Source: CAZDDI01 sp964504195 (GTDB lineage Bacteria > Chloroflexota > Anaerolineae > B4-G1 > SLSP01). Taken from it: DNA of 49,378 nucleotides. The stretch covers positions 1 to 49,378 of the forward strand of contig CAZDDI010000029.1 of assembly GCA_964504195.1 (NCBI GenBank). The letters run 5' to 3'. Under the pieces are notes generated by a model. It saw nothing but the letters and a program-made list of their open reading frames with translations. It was not told the DNA's origin and searched no databases. Positions 14,650-23,062 of this stretch are shown piece after piece. A program made the translations under genes and the position numbers. The stretch's first letter is position 1; each line of letters begins with the position of its first letter.

Positions 14650-16416
14650 CTACCCCTTCTCCACCACGCTGATATGCAACTCACGCAGCTGTTGCGGTGT
14701 GGCGTCCGAGGGCGCATCGGCCATCAGGTCGGTGGCCTGAGTGGTCTTGGGGAAGGCGATGACATCGCGGATGCTCGTCCCGCCCGCCAGCAGCATCACC
14801 AGCCGGTCAATGCCGGGCGCCATGCCGCCGTGCGGCGGCGCACCGTAGGAGAACGCCTCCAGCATGTGCCCGAAGCGCGCTTGCGTTTCATCTTCGGGAT
14901 AGCCCAACACGCGGAAAATATCCAACTGAATTTGCGGATCGTGGACGCGGATGCTGCCGGAGGCCAGCTCGTAGGCGTTGCAGACCAGGTCGTAGGCGTC
15001 GGAAAGCACGGCAGTGGGGTCGGCCATCATCGCCTCGTAAGTATTCGGGCGCGGCATGGTGAAGGGATGGTGCGCAGCGTCCCAGCGACCCGCTTCTTCG
15101 TTCCACTCGAACATGGGGAAGTCGAGCACCCAGCCAAAAGCCATCAAGTCGGGATCCACCAGCTCCAACCGGTCACGGAAAGCCAGGCGGAGCGCGCCGA
15201 GCGCAGCGTTGGCAATAGGCCGCGCCGCCGCGACGATGCAGACCAGGTCGCCCGTGTTTGCGCCCAGGCGTTCGGCGATTAGCGCGAGTTCGTCCGCGCT
15301 CAGGAATTTCACCGCCGGGCCTTTGACCTCGTCGGCGCGGTAGGCCAGCGTCACCAGCCCTTGCGCCCCTTGGCCTTTGGCGATCTCGGTCAGCTCGTCG
15401 AGCTGGCGGCGCGCATACTCGGCGCACCCCGGCGCGACGATGCCCTTGATGCGTCCTTCGGCTTCTGCCGCGCTCTTGAAGACGGCGAACTCGCTGCCCG
15501 CCAGAGCCTCGGTCAAATCTACCAGTTCCATGCCGAAGCGCAGGTCGGGCTTGTCCACCCCGTAGCGTTCCAGAGCCTCGGCGTGCGTGAGGCGCGGGAA
15601 GGGGGTAATCAGCCGTTTCTCAGGCGTGACCGTGCGCACCAATTCGGTGAACATATCCTCCATCAGGTCGAGGATGTCGTCGCGCTCGGCAAACGACATC
15701 TCCAGATCGAGCTGCGTGAATTCCGGTTGGCGGTCGCCGCGCAGGTCTTCATCGCGGAAGCAGCGCGCAATCTGGAAGTACCGCTCGAAGCCCGCCACCA
15801 TCAACAGCTGCTTGAGCTGCTGCGGCGATTGCGGCAGCGCGTAGAATTTGCCGGGGTGGACGCGGCTCGGCACGAGGTAGTCGCGCGCGCCTTCGGGCGT
15901 GGATTTGAACAGCATGGGCGTTTCGATTTCCAGGAAGCCGCGGGCATCGAGGTATTCGCGGATGAACTGCACGACGCGATGGCGCAGGATGATGGCGCGC
16001 TGCATGGGGGCGCGGCGCAGGTCGAGGTAGCGATAGCGCAGGCGTAGCGCCTCGTCCACATCGCCGTCGTCGTAAATGTAGAAGGGCGGGGTCTTGGAGG
16101 CGTTAAGGATGGTGACGGCGTGGGCCTCGACCTCAATCTCGCCCGAAGGCCATGCCGCGTTGACCTGATCCGCCGGGCGGCGGCGCACGATGCCGCGCAC
16201 CTGGATGACGTACTCGCCGCGTACCTCAGACGCGACGGCGTGCGCGTCCGGCGCAATATCGGGGCTGGCGACGACCTGGGTCAAACCCTCGCGGTCGCGC
16301 AAGACGATGAAAATCAGGCCGCCGTGATCGCGGCGGCGGTTTACCCACCCGGCCAGGGTGACTTCCTGACCCTCATGGGCCGTGCGCAATTCCCCGCAAT
16401 GATGTGTCTTGAGCAT
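14650..16416 (-). CDS. aspS: Aspartate--tRNA ligase
   Basis: 588 aa, the standard bacterial length. GGAGG about ten bases before the ATG supports the start MLKTHHCGELRTAHEG. Order: N-terminal OB-fold anticodon-binding domain (GWVNRRRDHGGLIFIVLRDR), catalytic class II core with motif 2 (FRDEDLRGDRQPEFTQLDLE), a bacterial-type insertion (GAD) domain at about 285-415, and motif 3 (GIDRLVMLLAGGTSIRDVIA). It charges tRNA-Asp; discriminating versus AspRS-N type cannot be decided by eye. The 5' leader contains a 14-bp inverted repeat built from AAATCGC units. Confidence 0.95.
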   Translation of the reverse strand: MLKTHHCGELRTAHEGQEVTLAGWVNRRRDHGGLIFIVLRDREGLTQVVASPDIAPDAHAVASEVRGEYVIQVRGIVRRRPADQVNAAWPSGEIEVEAHAVTILNASKTPPFYIYDDGDVDEALRLRYRYLDLRRAPMQRAIILRHRVVQFIREYLDARGFLEIETPMLFKSTPEGARDYLVPSRVHPGKFYALPQSPQQLKQLLMVAGFERYFQIARCFRDEDLRGDRQPEFTQLDLEMSFAERDDILDLMEDMFTELVRTVTPEKRLITPFPRLTHAEALERYGVDKPDLRFGMELVDLTEALAGSEFAVFKSAAEAEGRIKGIVAPGCAEYARRQLDELTEIAKGQGAQGLVTLAYRADEVKGPAVKFLSADELALIAERLGANTGDLVCIVAAARPIANAALGALRLAFRDRLELVDPDLMAFGWVLDFPMFEWNEEAGRWDAAHHPFTMPRPNTYEAMMADPTAVLSDAYDLVCNAYELASGSIRVHDPQIQLDIFRVLGYPEDETQARFGHMLEAFSYGAPPHGGMAPGIDRLVMLLAGGTSIRDVIAFPKTTQATDLMADAPSDATPQQLRELHISVVEKG

Positions 16417-16450
16417 GTCCTGTGCCTCCAGAGAGAGAATCAGCGAAATT

Positions 16451-16492
16451 CAAATCGCAAATCTTAAATCGCAGATTGAGATTTGCGATTTG
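16451..16492. repeat. AAATCGC-unit inverted repeat in the aspS leader
   Basis: CAAATCGCAAATCT (16451-16464) and AGATTTGCGATTTG (16479-16492) are perfect 14-base arms, each made of two copies of a seven-base unit. The repeat lies about 35-75 bases upstream of the aspS ATG. Similar units precede rsmG, the roadblock gene, hutU, the PLDc_N gene and the GlmS-like gene. Confidence 0.65.
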
Positions 16493-16585
16493 CTATTTGT
16501 TACTATACCACACGCGCGGGTGTAAGCAAGTAAGAGAATAAAGTGAGGGCGAAAAAATCAAGGGTATGTTTGTAGCATCAGGTGA

Positions 16586-16613
16586 TTGACGCCTGGCTCA
16601 TTCGGTGTATACT
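16586..16613 (+). promoter_or_regulatory. Promoter of the ferredoxin gene
   Basis: TTGACG (16586-16591), 16-base spacer, TATACT (16608-16613). The expected start is near 16620, giving a leader of about 46 bases with a strong AGGAGG. Confidence 0.65.
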
Positions 16614-16665
16614 CGCCCTTGCCATACGGCATACATTGCACATAAAAAGAGGAGGTTTGATTGTT

Positions 16666-16836
16666 ATGGCGCACGTTATTAGCGATGATTGTATCAGCTG
16701 CGGTTCTTGTGTAGGGGAATGCCCCGTTGAGGCGATTAGCATGGGCAATAGCCATTACGTGATTGACGCGGAGCTTTGTATTGACTGTGGTTCCTGCGTT
16801 GAGGTCTGTCCGGTCGAAGCCATCCGCGCGGGCTAA
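16666..16836 (+). CDS. 2[4Fe-4S] ferredoxin
   Basis: 56 aa, the full length of a small clostridial-type ferredoxin. Two cluster motifs CISCGSCVGECP and CIDCGSCVEVCP each supply CxxCxxCxxxCP, so it should carry two [4Fe-4S] clusters and act as a low-potential soluble electron carrier. AGGAGG at 16650-16655 fixes the start; the upstream in-frame extension covers the promoter. It is monocistronic, with its own promoter and a hairpin after the stop, as expected for a highly expressed carrier. No partner oxidoreductase lies beside it. Confidence 0.93.
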   Translation: MAHVISDDCISCGSCVGECPVEAISMGNSHYVIDAELCIDCGSCVEVCPVEAIRAG

Positions 16837-16859
16837 GGAATTTTATGCTGTATATACCG

Positions 16860-16887
16860 CGCCCGGCTCTCTTATGAGGGCCGGGCG
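16860..16887 (+). terminator. Hairpin after the ferredoxin gene
   Basis: CGCCCGGC (16860-16867) pairs with GCCGGGCG (16880-16887). It starts 23 bases after the stop. The T-run is poor, so it is a probable rather than certain terminator; element A3 follows directly. Confidence 0.5.
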
Positions 16888-16908
16888 TGCGTGCTAGTTA
16901 TTCACTTG

Positions 16909-17043
16909 TCAATGTAACTAAGGTAAGACCTGGCAGGTTTGGTCTAAATTGGGTTGGATAGTTTTTGCCGGTGAATAATGACGTTTTGTAGACCTAAGGC
17001 CTTGAAACCTGCCAGGTCTATGCCCTAAACTTAATGCCATTGA
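16909..17043 (-). repeat. Family A palindromic element, copy A3 (reverse orientation)
   Basis: 135 bp. Left end TCAATGTAACTAAGGTAAG then CCTGGCAGGTTT; right end AAACCTGCCAGGTCTATGCC then TTAATGCCATTGA. The interior is the reverse complement of the A2 and A4 core (GGTGAATAATGACGTTTTGT). It ends about 18 bases before the ribosome-binding site of the next gene. Confidence 0.85.
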
Positions 17044-17080
17044 TTCATTTGTTGATTCTCAAAAGGAGCTATTGCTAGAG

Positions 17081-18592
17081 ATGCAAGACTCTACCTGCAC
17101 CCTTTATCATACCGATGCTATGCCGGTCGCGTACACGGCTTTTCTTGCCGCCTATCCGGACTATGCGCAGACTGCCGCGCTTGATGACTTGCGCACCCGC
17201 GAGTATGCCCGGCTCGACCGGTTGGGCCAGGTGTACCTGGACTATACCGGCGGGGGGCTACACGCCGATAGTCAGCTCCGTGCTCATCATGCCCTGTTGG
17301 AAGGGAGTGTTTTCGGCAATCCCCACTCGCACAATCCCACCTCATTGGCGATGACCCGGCTGGTGGATCAGGCTCGCGCGTATGTGCTGGATTATTTTAA
17401 TGCGCCGCCGGAGGAGTATGAAGCCATTTTCACGCTCAATGCCAGCGGCGCGCTCAAGCTGGTGGGGGAAGCTTATCCCTTCGGCCCAGGGGATCACTAC
17501 GCGTTGACCTTTGACAATCACAACTCTGTCAATGGCATCCGCGAGTTCGCCCGCGCACGCGGCGCAACCGTCACCTATGTCCCCGTGCTCTACCCCGACC
17601 TGCGCATTGATGCGGAACGTCTCGCTGCGGTGCTCAATCAGGCACAGCCAGGCCGGAACAACCTGTTCGCTTTCCCCGCGCAATCCAACTATTCCGGCGT
17701 CCAGCATTCGCTAAGTTTGATCGAGACCGCACGCGCTCAGGGCTGGGATGTGCTGGTGGATTGTGCCGCGTTTGCGCCTACCAACCGGCTCGATCTGCGC
17801 CAGTGGCAGCCCGATTTTGTCCCGCTCTCGTTCTACAAGATGTTCGGCTACCCCACCGGTGTGGGTTGTTTGCTGGTTCGCCGTGAGGCGTTGGCGAAGC
17901 TGCGCCGGCCCTGGTATGCGGGCGGCACGATCACCATTTCCTCAGTGCAGGGCGACGGTTATTATTTGGCCGATGGTGCCGCCGCGTTTGAGGATGGCAC
18001 GGTGAACTATCTCTCGCTGCCGGCGGTGGAAATCGGCTTGCGCCATCTAGCCGCAGTGGGGATAGACATGATCCACGCGCGCGTGATGGCGCTCACCGGC
18101 TGGCTGCTGGATCATTTGCGGACGTTGCGCCATAGCAGCGGGCAACGGTTAGTGTACATCCACGGCCCGGCTACGCTGGAGCAGCGCGCTGGCACAGTGA
18201 CGATTACCTTTTATGATCGAGAGGGCGTGGCCTTTGATGATCGCCGTATTGAGGAGCTGGCAAACGCGGAGCAGATTTCGATCCGTACCGGGTGCTTCTG
18301 TAATCCTGGCGCGGGTGAAGTGGCGCATGGTCTTACGCCGGAAATCATGACTGCATTTTTTAAGGATGACCAAGGCCTCTCATTTTTGGCATTGCGTGAG
18401 CGGATGCAAACCCAGTTTGGCAAGAGCGTGAGCGCGGTGCGGATTTCGGTGGGGTTGGCGAGTAATTTCGCGGACGTATACGCCTTCTTGCGCTTTGCAT
18501 GTCGCTTGATGGATACAACTGTCGTTGAAATCGGCCCGGCGATGGAAGCCAGTTCTTGTTGTGCCATCAGCACGCATATTGACGCGCCGTAG
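17081..18592 (+). CDS. Class V aminotransferase, molybdenum-cofactor-sulfurase/cysteine-desulfurase-like
   Basis: 503 aa from ATG 17081, with AAAAGGAG 12 bases upstream; a TTG at 17072 or an ATG at 17120 are alternatives. A PLP enzyme of fold type I: GNPHSHNPTS at the cofactor phosphate site, LVDCAAFAPT, and SFYKMFGYPTGVG with the PLP lysine at about 253. RTGCFCNPGAG near 402-412 is the cysteine loop of eukaryote-type molybdenum cofactor sulfurases (MOCOS) and presents Cys405 as the persulfide carrier. So it probably takes sulfur from cysteine, but no molybdenum genes lie nearby and the MOSC domain is absent. The extra 60-80 C-terminal residues end in a Cys pair (SSCC). Confidence 0.82.
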   Translation: MQDSTCTLYHTDAMPVAYTAFLAAYPDYAQTAALDDLRTREYARLDRLGQVYLDYTGGGLHADSQLRAHHALLEGSVFGNPHSHNPTSLAMTRLVDQARAYVLDYFNAPPEEYEAIFTLNASGALKLVGEAYPFGPGDHYALTFDNHNSVNGIREFARARGATVTYVPVLYPDLRIDAERLAAVLNQAQPGRNNLFAFPAQSNYSGVQHSLSLIETARAQGWDVLVDCAAFAPTNRLDLRQWQPDFVPLSFYKMFGYPTGVGCLLVRREALAKLRRPWYAGGTITISSVQGDGYYLADGAAAFEDGTVNYLSLPAVEIGLRHLAAVGIDMIHARVMALTGWLLDHLRTLRHSSGQRLVYIHGPATLEQRAGTVTITFYDREGVAFDDRRIEELANAEQISIRTGCFCNPGAGEVAHGLTPEIMTAFFKDDQGLSFLALRERMQTQFGKSVSAVRISVGLASNFADVYAFLRFACRLMDTTVVEIGPAMEASSCCAISTHIDAP

Positions 18593-18644
18593 AAATGCAA
18601 CGTGAAGCGTGATTTTCTCTTCACACATCACATCTCAAGATAGG

Positions 18645-18712
18645 CTCAGTAGATCACAGATTGCTCAGGCTGGATCGCTAGATCTTTGTGGAGCATTTCG
18701 TGATCTACTGAG
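18645..18712. repeat. Family B element, short copy B1
   Basis: 68 bp with perfect 13-base ends CTCAGTAGATCAC (18645-18657) and GTGATCTACTGAG (18700-18712). The interior (GCTCAGGCTGGATCGC) differs from B2 and B3, so it is either an internally deleted or a separate short form. It sits in the gap between the converging aminotransferase and prfA genes, five bases from the prfA stop. Confidence 0.75.
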
Positions 18713-18716
18713 TCTT

Positions 18717-19787
18717 CTACTCGATATCACTTAGTTTCCGCGTTTGTTCATCAAGCGAAAGCGCTTCGATGAACTCATCCAAATCGCCATCCATCACCAG
18801 CGGCAGGTTGTAAATGTTGATGCCTACCCGATGCTCAGTGACGCGGTTCTGGGGATAGTTGTAAGTGCGGATCTTTTCGCTGCGCTCGCCCGTGCCCACT
18901 TGTGAACGGCGTCGCTCCTCGATTTCATCTTCCCGCTTTTGTTGTTCCATCTCATAGAGGCGCGCGCGCAACACTGTCATCGCGCGGAGTTTGTTCTGTG
19001 TGAGCGAACGCTCATTTTCGCAGGAAACCACGATGCCGGTGGGCTTGTGAATGATGCGCACAGCGGTATCGTTCTTTTGCATGTGCTGCCCGCCAGCACC
19101 GGAGGCGCCATACGTCGTGATGTCCAAATCCTTGGCCTCAACATGCACTTCCACCTCATCCACCTCTGGCAGCACTGCGACGGTCACTGTTGAGGTGTGA
19201 ATGCGTCCGCTGGACTCGGTGGCCGGTACACGCTGCACCCGATGCACCCCGCTCTCGTACTTGAGATGTGAAAAAGCCCCCTTGCCGCGCACCTCGAAGA
19301 TCACTTCCTTGAAACCGCCAATGCCGGTGCGGTTTTCGTGGATCAAGTCCACCTTCCAACCACCCTGCCGCTCGGCATAGCGCGTATACATGCGCAACAA
19401 ATCCGCCGCAAACAGCCCGGCCTCATCGCCGCCCGCGCCCGCGCGAATTTCCATGATGACGTTCTTCTCGTCGCGCGGGTCTTTGGTGAGCAGCATCTGC
19501 CGCAGCGTGGTTTCGATGGCTTCCTGTTGGTGTTCCAATTCATGCACCTCAGTATAAGCCATATCGCGTAAATCGGGGTCTTCTTCCGCTTGGGTCATCT
19601 CCCGTGCGGCGTTTAGCTCGGCCATCACTTGCTTGTAGCGCTGGTACGTGCTGACCAGTTCCTCGATATTGGAGCGCTCTTTGGCATACTCGGCGACCTT
19701 TTCGTAATCGTGCATCACCTCCGGATCGCCCATGAGACGCTGCAATTCTTCGTAGCGGTCTTCTAAAGTAACTAAACGATCAAACAT
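18717..19787 (-). CDS. prfA: Peptide chain release factor 1
   Basis: 356 aa from ATG 19787, after TAGGAGC; the longer frame to 19853 covers a terminator and tRNA sequence. RF1 reads UAA and UAG and releases the finished chain. The codon-recognition tripeptide is PAT (188-190, in RVPATESSGR), which marks RF1 rather than RF2. The catalytic GGQ is at 232-234 (GASGAGGQHMQKNDTAVR); the residues after GGQ are HMQKN rather than the commoner HVNTT. It lies directly downstream of two tRNA genes, separated by an intrinsic terminator. Confidence 0.95.
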   Translation of the reverse strand: MFDRLVTLEDRYEELQRLMGDPEVMHDYEKVAEYAKERSNIEELVSTYQRYKQVMAELNAAREMTQAEEDPDLRDMAYTEVHELEHQQEAIETTLRQMLLTKDPRDEKNVIMEIRAGAGGDEAGLFAADLLRMYTRYAERQGGWKVDLIHENRTGIGGFKEVIFEVRGKGAFSHLKYESGVHRVQRVPATESSGRIHTSTVTVAVLPEVDEVEVHVEAKDLDITTYGASGAGGQHMQKNDTAVRIIHKPTGIVVSCENERSLTQNKLRAMTVLRARLYEMEQQKREDEIEERRRSQVGTGERSEKIRTYNYPQNRVTEHRVGINIYNLPLVMDGDLDEFIEALSLDEQTRKLSDIE

Positions 19788-19807
19788 TACTCTGCTCCTA
19801 GTACAAC

Positions 19808-19829
19808 AAACGGCCCGCAAGGGCCGTTT
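19808..19829 (-). terminator. Terminator between the tRNA pair and prfA
   Basis: AAACGGCCC and GGGCCGTTT enclose a four-base loop; TGTTGT follows on the minus strand. It should end the tRNA transcript while letting some transcription reach prfA, which has no other obvious promoter. Confidence 0.65.
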
Positions 19830-19844
19830 AACGATTTTTGATTG

Positions 19845-19917
19845 TGGGCCCACCAGGATTTGAACCTGGAACCGACCGGTTATGAGCCGGCTGCTCTAAC
19901 CATTGAGCTATGAGCCC
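19845..19917 (-). tRNA. tRNA with CAU anticodon, most likely tRNA-Ile2 (lysidine type)
   Basis: 73 bases. Acceptor arms GGGCTCA and TGGGCCC pair (with one G-U), discriminator A, no encoded CCA. The anticodon loop CTCATAA sits on the stem GCCGG/CCGGT, and the T-arm is CCAGG-TTCAAAT-CCTGG. The GGCTCATAACC anticodon arm and AGAGCAG D-arm resemble bacterial tRNA-Ile2 more than elongator Met. It is not an initiator, because the first acceptor pair is matched. The Met/Ile2 choice is by resemblance only. Confidence 0.9.
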
Positions 19918-19923
19918 CTGTAG

Positions 19924-19994
19924 AGCGGGCGACGGGAATCGAACCCGTATCATTAGCTTGGAAGGCTAAGGCTCTACCATTAAACCACGCCCGC
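19924..19994 (-). tRNA. tRNA-Gly (UCC anticodon)
   Basis: 71 bases. Acceptor GCGGGCG/CGCCCGC pairs perfectly; the D-arm is GTTTAATGGTAGAGC; the anticodon loop CTTCCAA on the stem TTAGC/GCTAA gives UCC; the T-arm is ACGGG-TTCGATT-CCCGT. Discriminator U, no encoded CCA. It is first in the tRNA pair, six bases upstream of the CAU tRNA, behind a strong promoter. Confidence 0.96.
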
Positions 19995-20003
19995 GTAGCC
20001 GTT

Positions 20004-20032
20004 ATTATACCACAGCCCGGCCTTTTCGACAA
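20004..20032 (-). promoter_or_regulatory. Promoter of the tRNA-Gly/tRNA-CAU unit
   Basis: TTGTCG (20027-20032), 17-base spacer, perfect TATAAT (20004-20009). The predicted start is about three bases before the mature tRNA-Gly end, giving a very short 5' leader. Confidence 0.75.
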
Positions 20033-20066
20033 AAGCATTTGGGGCGGGATACAAGCCCGCGCGTGT

Positions 20067-22238
20067 TCATTCCTGCGATGTACTCAAGGATGTTGCCGGT
20101 AGCCAGCCGTGGAGTGTGCCGTCGAGCAAGCTGATATGTATCCAGTCCATGCTTTCGACCGTAACCGGGCCGTTCAGAACCACCACGAATGTGTCCGGCG
20201 TCAACCGCCCTACCTCCAGCCCGTTGGGGGAATAGCGCAAGCGCAATCCGTTGAGGTTTGTCGCGCTCACGCGGAGCAAGTGCGGGGTGGCCGTCGGCGT
20301 GGGCGTGACGGTAGGCGTGGCGGTGGGGGTCGGGGTTTGGGTTGGGGTCTGGGTTGGAGTGGGGGGCGCAGTAGGCGTGGCCGTGGGTGTGGCGGTAGGT
20401 GCGCCGGTGGGCGTGGGGGTGGGCGGCACATACGCGCGCAGCTCCGTGCTGGGTACCATACTCAGCGAGAGCGCGACCGGGCGTTCCAGGCGCGTGGCGA
20501 GCTGTTCTTGTAGCTCGCGCGCTTGCTGATGAGTGAGTGTACCTTGCAGGCGTACTGTCGCTTCAATATACAACGCATCAGTATCGCTTTGCTCAGTTGC
20601 GTCCCAGCTCATCAGGCTGGCGCTGGGAAGTCGTTGTAGTTCAACTTCGAGTGCCGTCTGGATTTGCTGTCGCCAATGGTTCTCACGCAACGATTGTACT
20701 GTTAAAAAGCCCAGGGGCAATGTCACCAGTAAGAGCAGTAGGACAATGTTGCGAACGCCGCGTCGCAAGGTGGTAGAGCGCCCAGGTCGTTCGGGGTCAG
20801 GATGGAAGCCTAGCAGGAAGAACAGGCCTCCCCCGGCGGCCACAATTGAGACCATGTTAGTGATGAACAGCAAGAGTGCCCCCCCCGCGATGCGCCACTC
20901 ACCGAGCTGTAGGCCGATGCCTACAGTGGTGAGTGGTGGTGCCAGGGCCGCTGCAATCGCCACGCCAGCCAGGGCGGCTGAGACATCGCGGCGACTGATG
21001 GCATACGCAGCAGCGCCCCCTGAGACTAGCGCTACGCCCAGATCTAGCAGAGAGGGGTGAGCGCGTCCAAGAATCTCATGCGTTACTGCTGCGCCGGGTG
21101 CAATCAACGCTACCAGAAACCCCGTCACAATGGCGAGTGCAGCCCCTCGTAGCGTCGTTTGCAATGCCGTCCAGAAAAAGCGCGTATCGCCCATGATGAT
21201 GCTCAAGCCCATGCCCAGAATGGCCGTCATCAGCGGGGCTACCAACATTGCGCCGATAATCACCGCCGGGCTGTTGAGCAGCAGGCCGAGTGCCGCTAAC
21301 GCTGCCGCCAACGTAATCATTACGAAGAAATCGGTGCTGGGGCGTGATCCCCGGCGCATGATTTTATAGACCTCAGCCTGTTCCTGGATGGTGAGCGTGG
21401 GTATGATGCCGAAGATGTGCGTCCAGAGCCGCCGCACCAGCGAGTTCAGTGGCTTAACGCGTCGCCGCACTACCATGACCGGGATGGGTGATTGTGCCAG
21501 GATGACTTGTGGAATATCCCCGAAAATAAAGCGCCCTAGTACGTTCTCGCCGCCGGCTCCCAGAATGAGCAGGTCATAGTCTTGCCGGGCTTCCGCGAGA
21601 ATGCCCGCTATCGGCGAGGCGGCCGGCGTGACGTGTGCGCGTAGCTGCTCGCGATGGATTTGAGCGTGGATTAGCGTGTCCAGGCGGTCTTGCTCGATCA
21701 GAATCCCGGTTTCGCCCAGACTCTCAGGAACCACAGACAGCGCCGTGATTTCAGCTTCCGGGTTGATGGCATAGGCGATATCAAACGCTTGCGGTGCATT
21801 TGGCCCCCCGGCTGCGGGGATCAAAATCTGCTGGGGTAACTGCGTTGCGCGGCAGTCCCCGCGCAGCACAATGACATCGCAAGGGGTGTTTTGGATCACA
21901 GGATCGAGGGTACGGCCCAGCAGATACCGCCCGCGATTTTTCTGCCCGCGCCATCCCAGCAATAGCGCGTCGGGGTTGAGCGTGTGTGCTTTTTCGATAA
22001 TGGCATGATCAGGTTTGCGGTCAACAGCGACAGAAACCGTGATGGTGACATCGGCGTATTCGTCGGGGAGCTTAAGCCAGGTAGGGGGGGTGTCGTCTGA
22101 AGTCACCGTGAGCAGGTGGACTTCGCCCGCATGGGTGCGCGCCAGGGCGCACCCTAGACAGAGCAACGGAGAGAGATCTTTCGCATCACGCACCGCCACC
22201 AGCACGCGATAAGGTTTATCGTGGTTAGCGTTGAACAT
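20067..22238 (-). CDS. Two universal-stress domains fused to a DUF389 membrane domain and a C-terminal SH3-like domain
   Basis: 723 aa from ATG 22238, preceded by AGGAG. Order: USP-like domain 1 (about 8-127, LLLGWRGQKNRGRYLLGR) and 2 (about 135-258, ILGAGGENVLGRFIFGDIPQ), which bind nucleotides in this family; a linker; a DUF389 (TIGR00341/YcjF-like) membrane domain at about 300-520 with SPAVIIGAMLVAPLMTAILG and ALAPPLTTVGIGLQLGEWRI; a domain at about 525-600; a Pro-Thr repeat spacer (604-652); and an SH3b-like domain (655-718, NGLRLRYSPNG, DWIHISLLDGTLHGWLP). The PT spacer plus SH3b tail suggests the C-terminus is outside the membrane. It follows the methyltransferase by eight bases, in one operon. 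Role unknown; ligand-regulated transport is a guess. Confidence 0.8.
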   Translation of the reverse strand: MFNANHDKPYRVLVAVRDAKDLSPLLCLGCALARTHAGEVHLLTVTSDDTPPTWLKLPDEYADVTITVSVAVDRKPDHAIIEKAHTLNPDALLLGWRGQKNRGRYLLGRTLDPVIQNTPCDVIVLRGDCRATQLPQQILIPAAGGPNAPQAFDIAYAINPEAEITALSVVPESLGETGILIEQDRLDTLIHAQIHREQLRAHVTPAASPIAGILAEARQDYDLLILGAGGENVLGRFIFGDIPQVILAQSPIPVMVVRRRVKPLNSLVRRLWTHIFGIIPTLTIQEQAEVYKIMRRGSRPSTDFFVMITLAAALAALGLLLNSPAVIIGAMLVAPLMTAILGMGLSIIMGDTRFFWTALQTTLRGAALAIVTGFLVALIAPGAAVTHEILGRAHPSLLDLGVALVSGGAAAYAISRRDVSAALAGVAIAAALAPPLTTVGIGLQLGEWRIAGGALLLFITNMVSIVAAGGGLFFLLGFHPDPERPGRSTTLRRGVRNIVLLLLLVTLPLGFLTVQSLRENHWRQQIQTALEVELQRLPSASLMSWDATEQSDTDALYIEATVRLQGTLTHQQARELQEQLATRLERPVALSLSMVPSTELRAYVPPTPTPTGAPTATPTATPTAPPTPTQTPTQTPTPTATPTVTPTPTATPHLLRVSATNLNGLRLRYSPNGLEVGRLTPDTFVVVLNGPVTVESMDWIHISLLDGTLHGWLPATSLSTSQE

Positions 22239-22246
22239 GAAAACTC

Positions 22247-22981
22247 CTATGTCCCCGTTTTCTCCAGCACGAGCAGATGTGAGAGTCCCCACGCGCGCAA
22301 TGGAGTGCGTTCCAGTGTGTAGGTCAGCCTTTGCAGCAGGCGTCCCAGCTTGGGCTTGCGCGCCACGACGTTATCGTAGCCGGGGAAAATCTGTGTGAGC
22401 AAGAGTTCGCGCACCGGCTCGTCGGCAAAGAGCTGCCGCAGCCCGCGCGCCGTGTAAGCGCGCACATGTGGCGCGAGGTGGTTCCGCAGTGGGTCAGGCA
22501 ACCAGTTGACCAGCGGGATATTACCAAACCGATACTTGTCGCGCCAGTAGATACCGTGCGTTTCGTAGGGATACAGGCGATTGGGCACGAAGATGACGAT
22601 GCGCCCGCCGGGCCGCGTCACGCGCGTGAGCTCCCGCGCCGCCCACCGGTCATCGCTGACGTGTTCCAGCACCTCATGCGAGAACACCACATCGAACGAC
22701 TCCGCCTTGAACGGCAACGCCTCGCCGACGGCCTGCATCACGCCGCGCGCGCGCCCGTGCGCTTCACGGGCGCGATCCGCCTCCAACTCGATGCCGTAAA
22801 CTTCGGGCGAAAAGCGCAGAAAGGCGTGTGTATACATTCCCATCCCGCAGCCCACATCGAGGATACGGCGGCCTTCCAGCGGCGCATACAGGCGCACCAG
22901 CGCCAGTCGCCGCTCCTGACCTGCGCGCCACACAAAGGATGGATTGCCCCGGCGGGCAGTTTTTTCTTGATCGCTGGTCAC
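22247..22981 (-). CDS. Class I SAM-dependent methyltransferase
   Basis: 244 aa, GTG start at 22981 with only a weak GGGTAAG upstream. Motif I is ILDVGCGMGMYTHAF; the acidic end of strand 2 is GIELEAD; motif IV region is FDVVFSHEVLEHVSDD; then PGGRIVIFVPN. The C-terminal third (NHLAPHVRAYTARGLRQLF) resembles methyltransferases of the glycolipid and capsule type (Methyltransf_11/23). The substrate is unknown. It is first in an operon with the USP/DUF389 protein and is transcribed from a promoter back-to-back with that of the roadblock gene. Confidence 0.85.
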   Translation of the reverse strand: MTSDQEKTARRGNPSFVWRAGQERRLALVRLYAPLEGRRILDVGCGMGMYTHAFLRFSPEVYGIELEADRAREAHGRARGVMQAVGEALPFKAESFDVVFSHEVLEHVSDDRWAARELTRVTRPGGRIVIFVPNRLYPYETHGIYWRDKYRFGNIPLVNWLPDPLRNHLAPHVRAYTARGLRQLFADEPVRELLLTQIFPGYDNVVARKPKLGRLLQRLTYTLERTPLRAWGLSHLLVLEKTGT

Positions 22982-23062
22982 AAGTTTCTTACCCTTTTCA
23001 AATTTGGTGGTTTGGTGTACAATTAGAATAGTTCTTACGGACGCCTTCCGCCCGCTAGAGGC

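Noticed and set aside
19845..19917. CAU tRNA as initiator tRNA-fMet
   Set aside because: The first acceptor pair is matched (G-C) and the anticodon stem lacks the three G-C pairs typical of initiators.
19845..19994. tRNA pair as an integration site for a mobile island
   Set aside because: No integrase, no direct repeat of a tRNA 3' end and no change of gene character on either side.
20285..20430. G-rich repeated stretch as a regulatory or recombination repeat
   Set aside because: It simply encodes the Pro-Thr spacer of the USP/DUF389 protein on the other strand.
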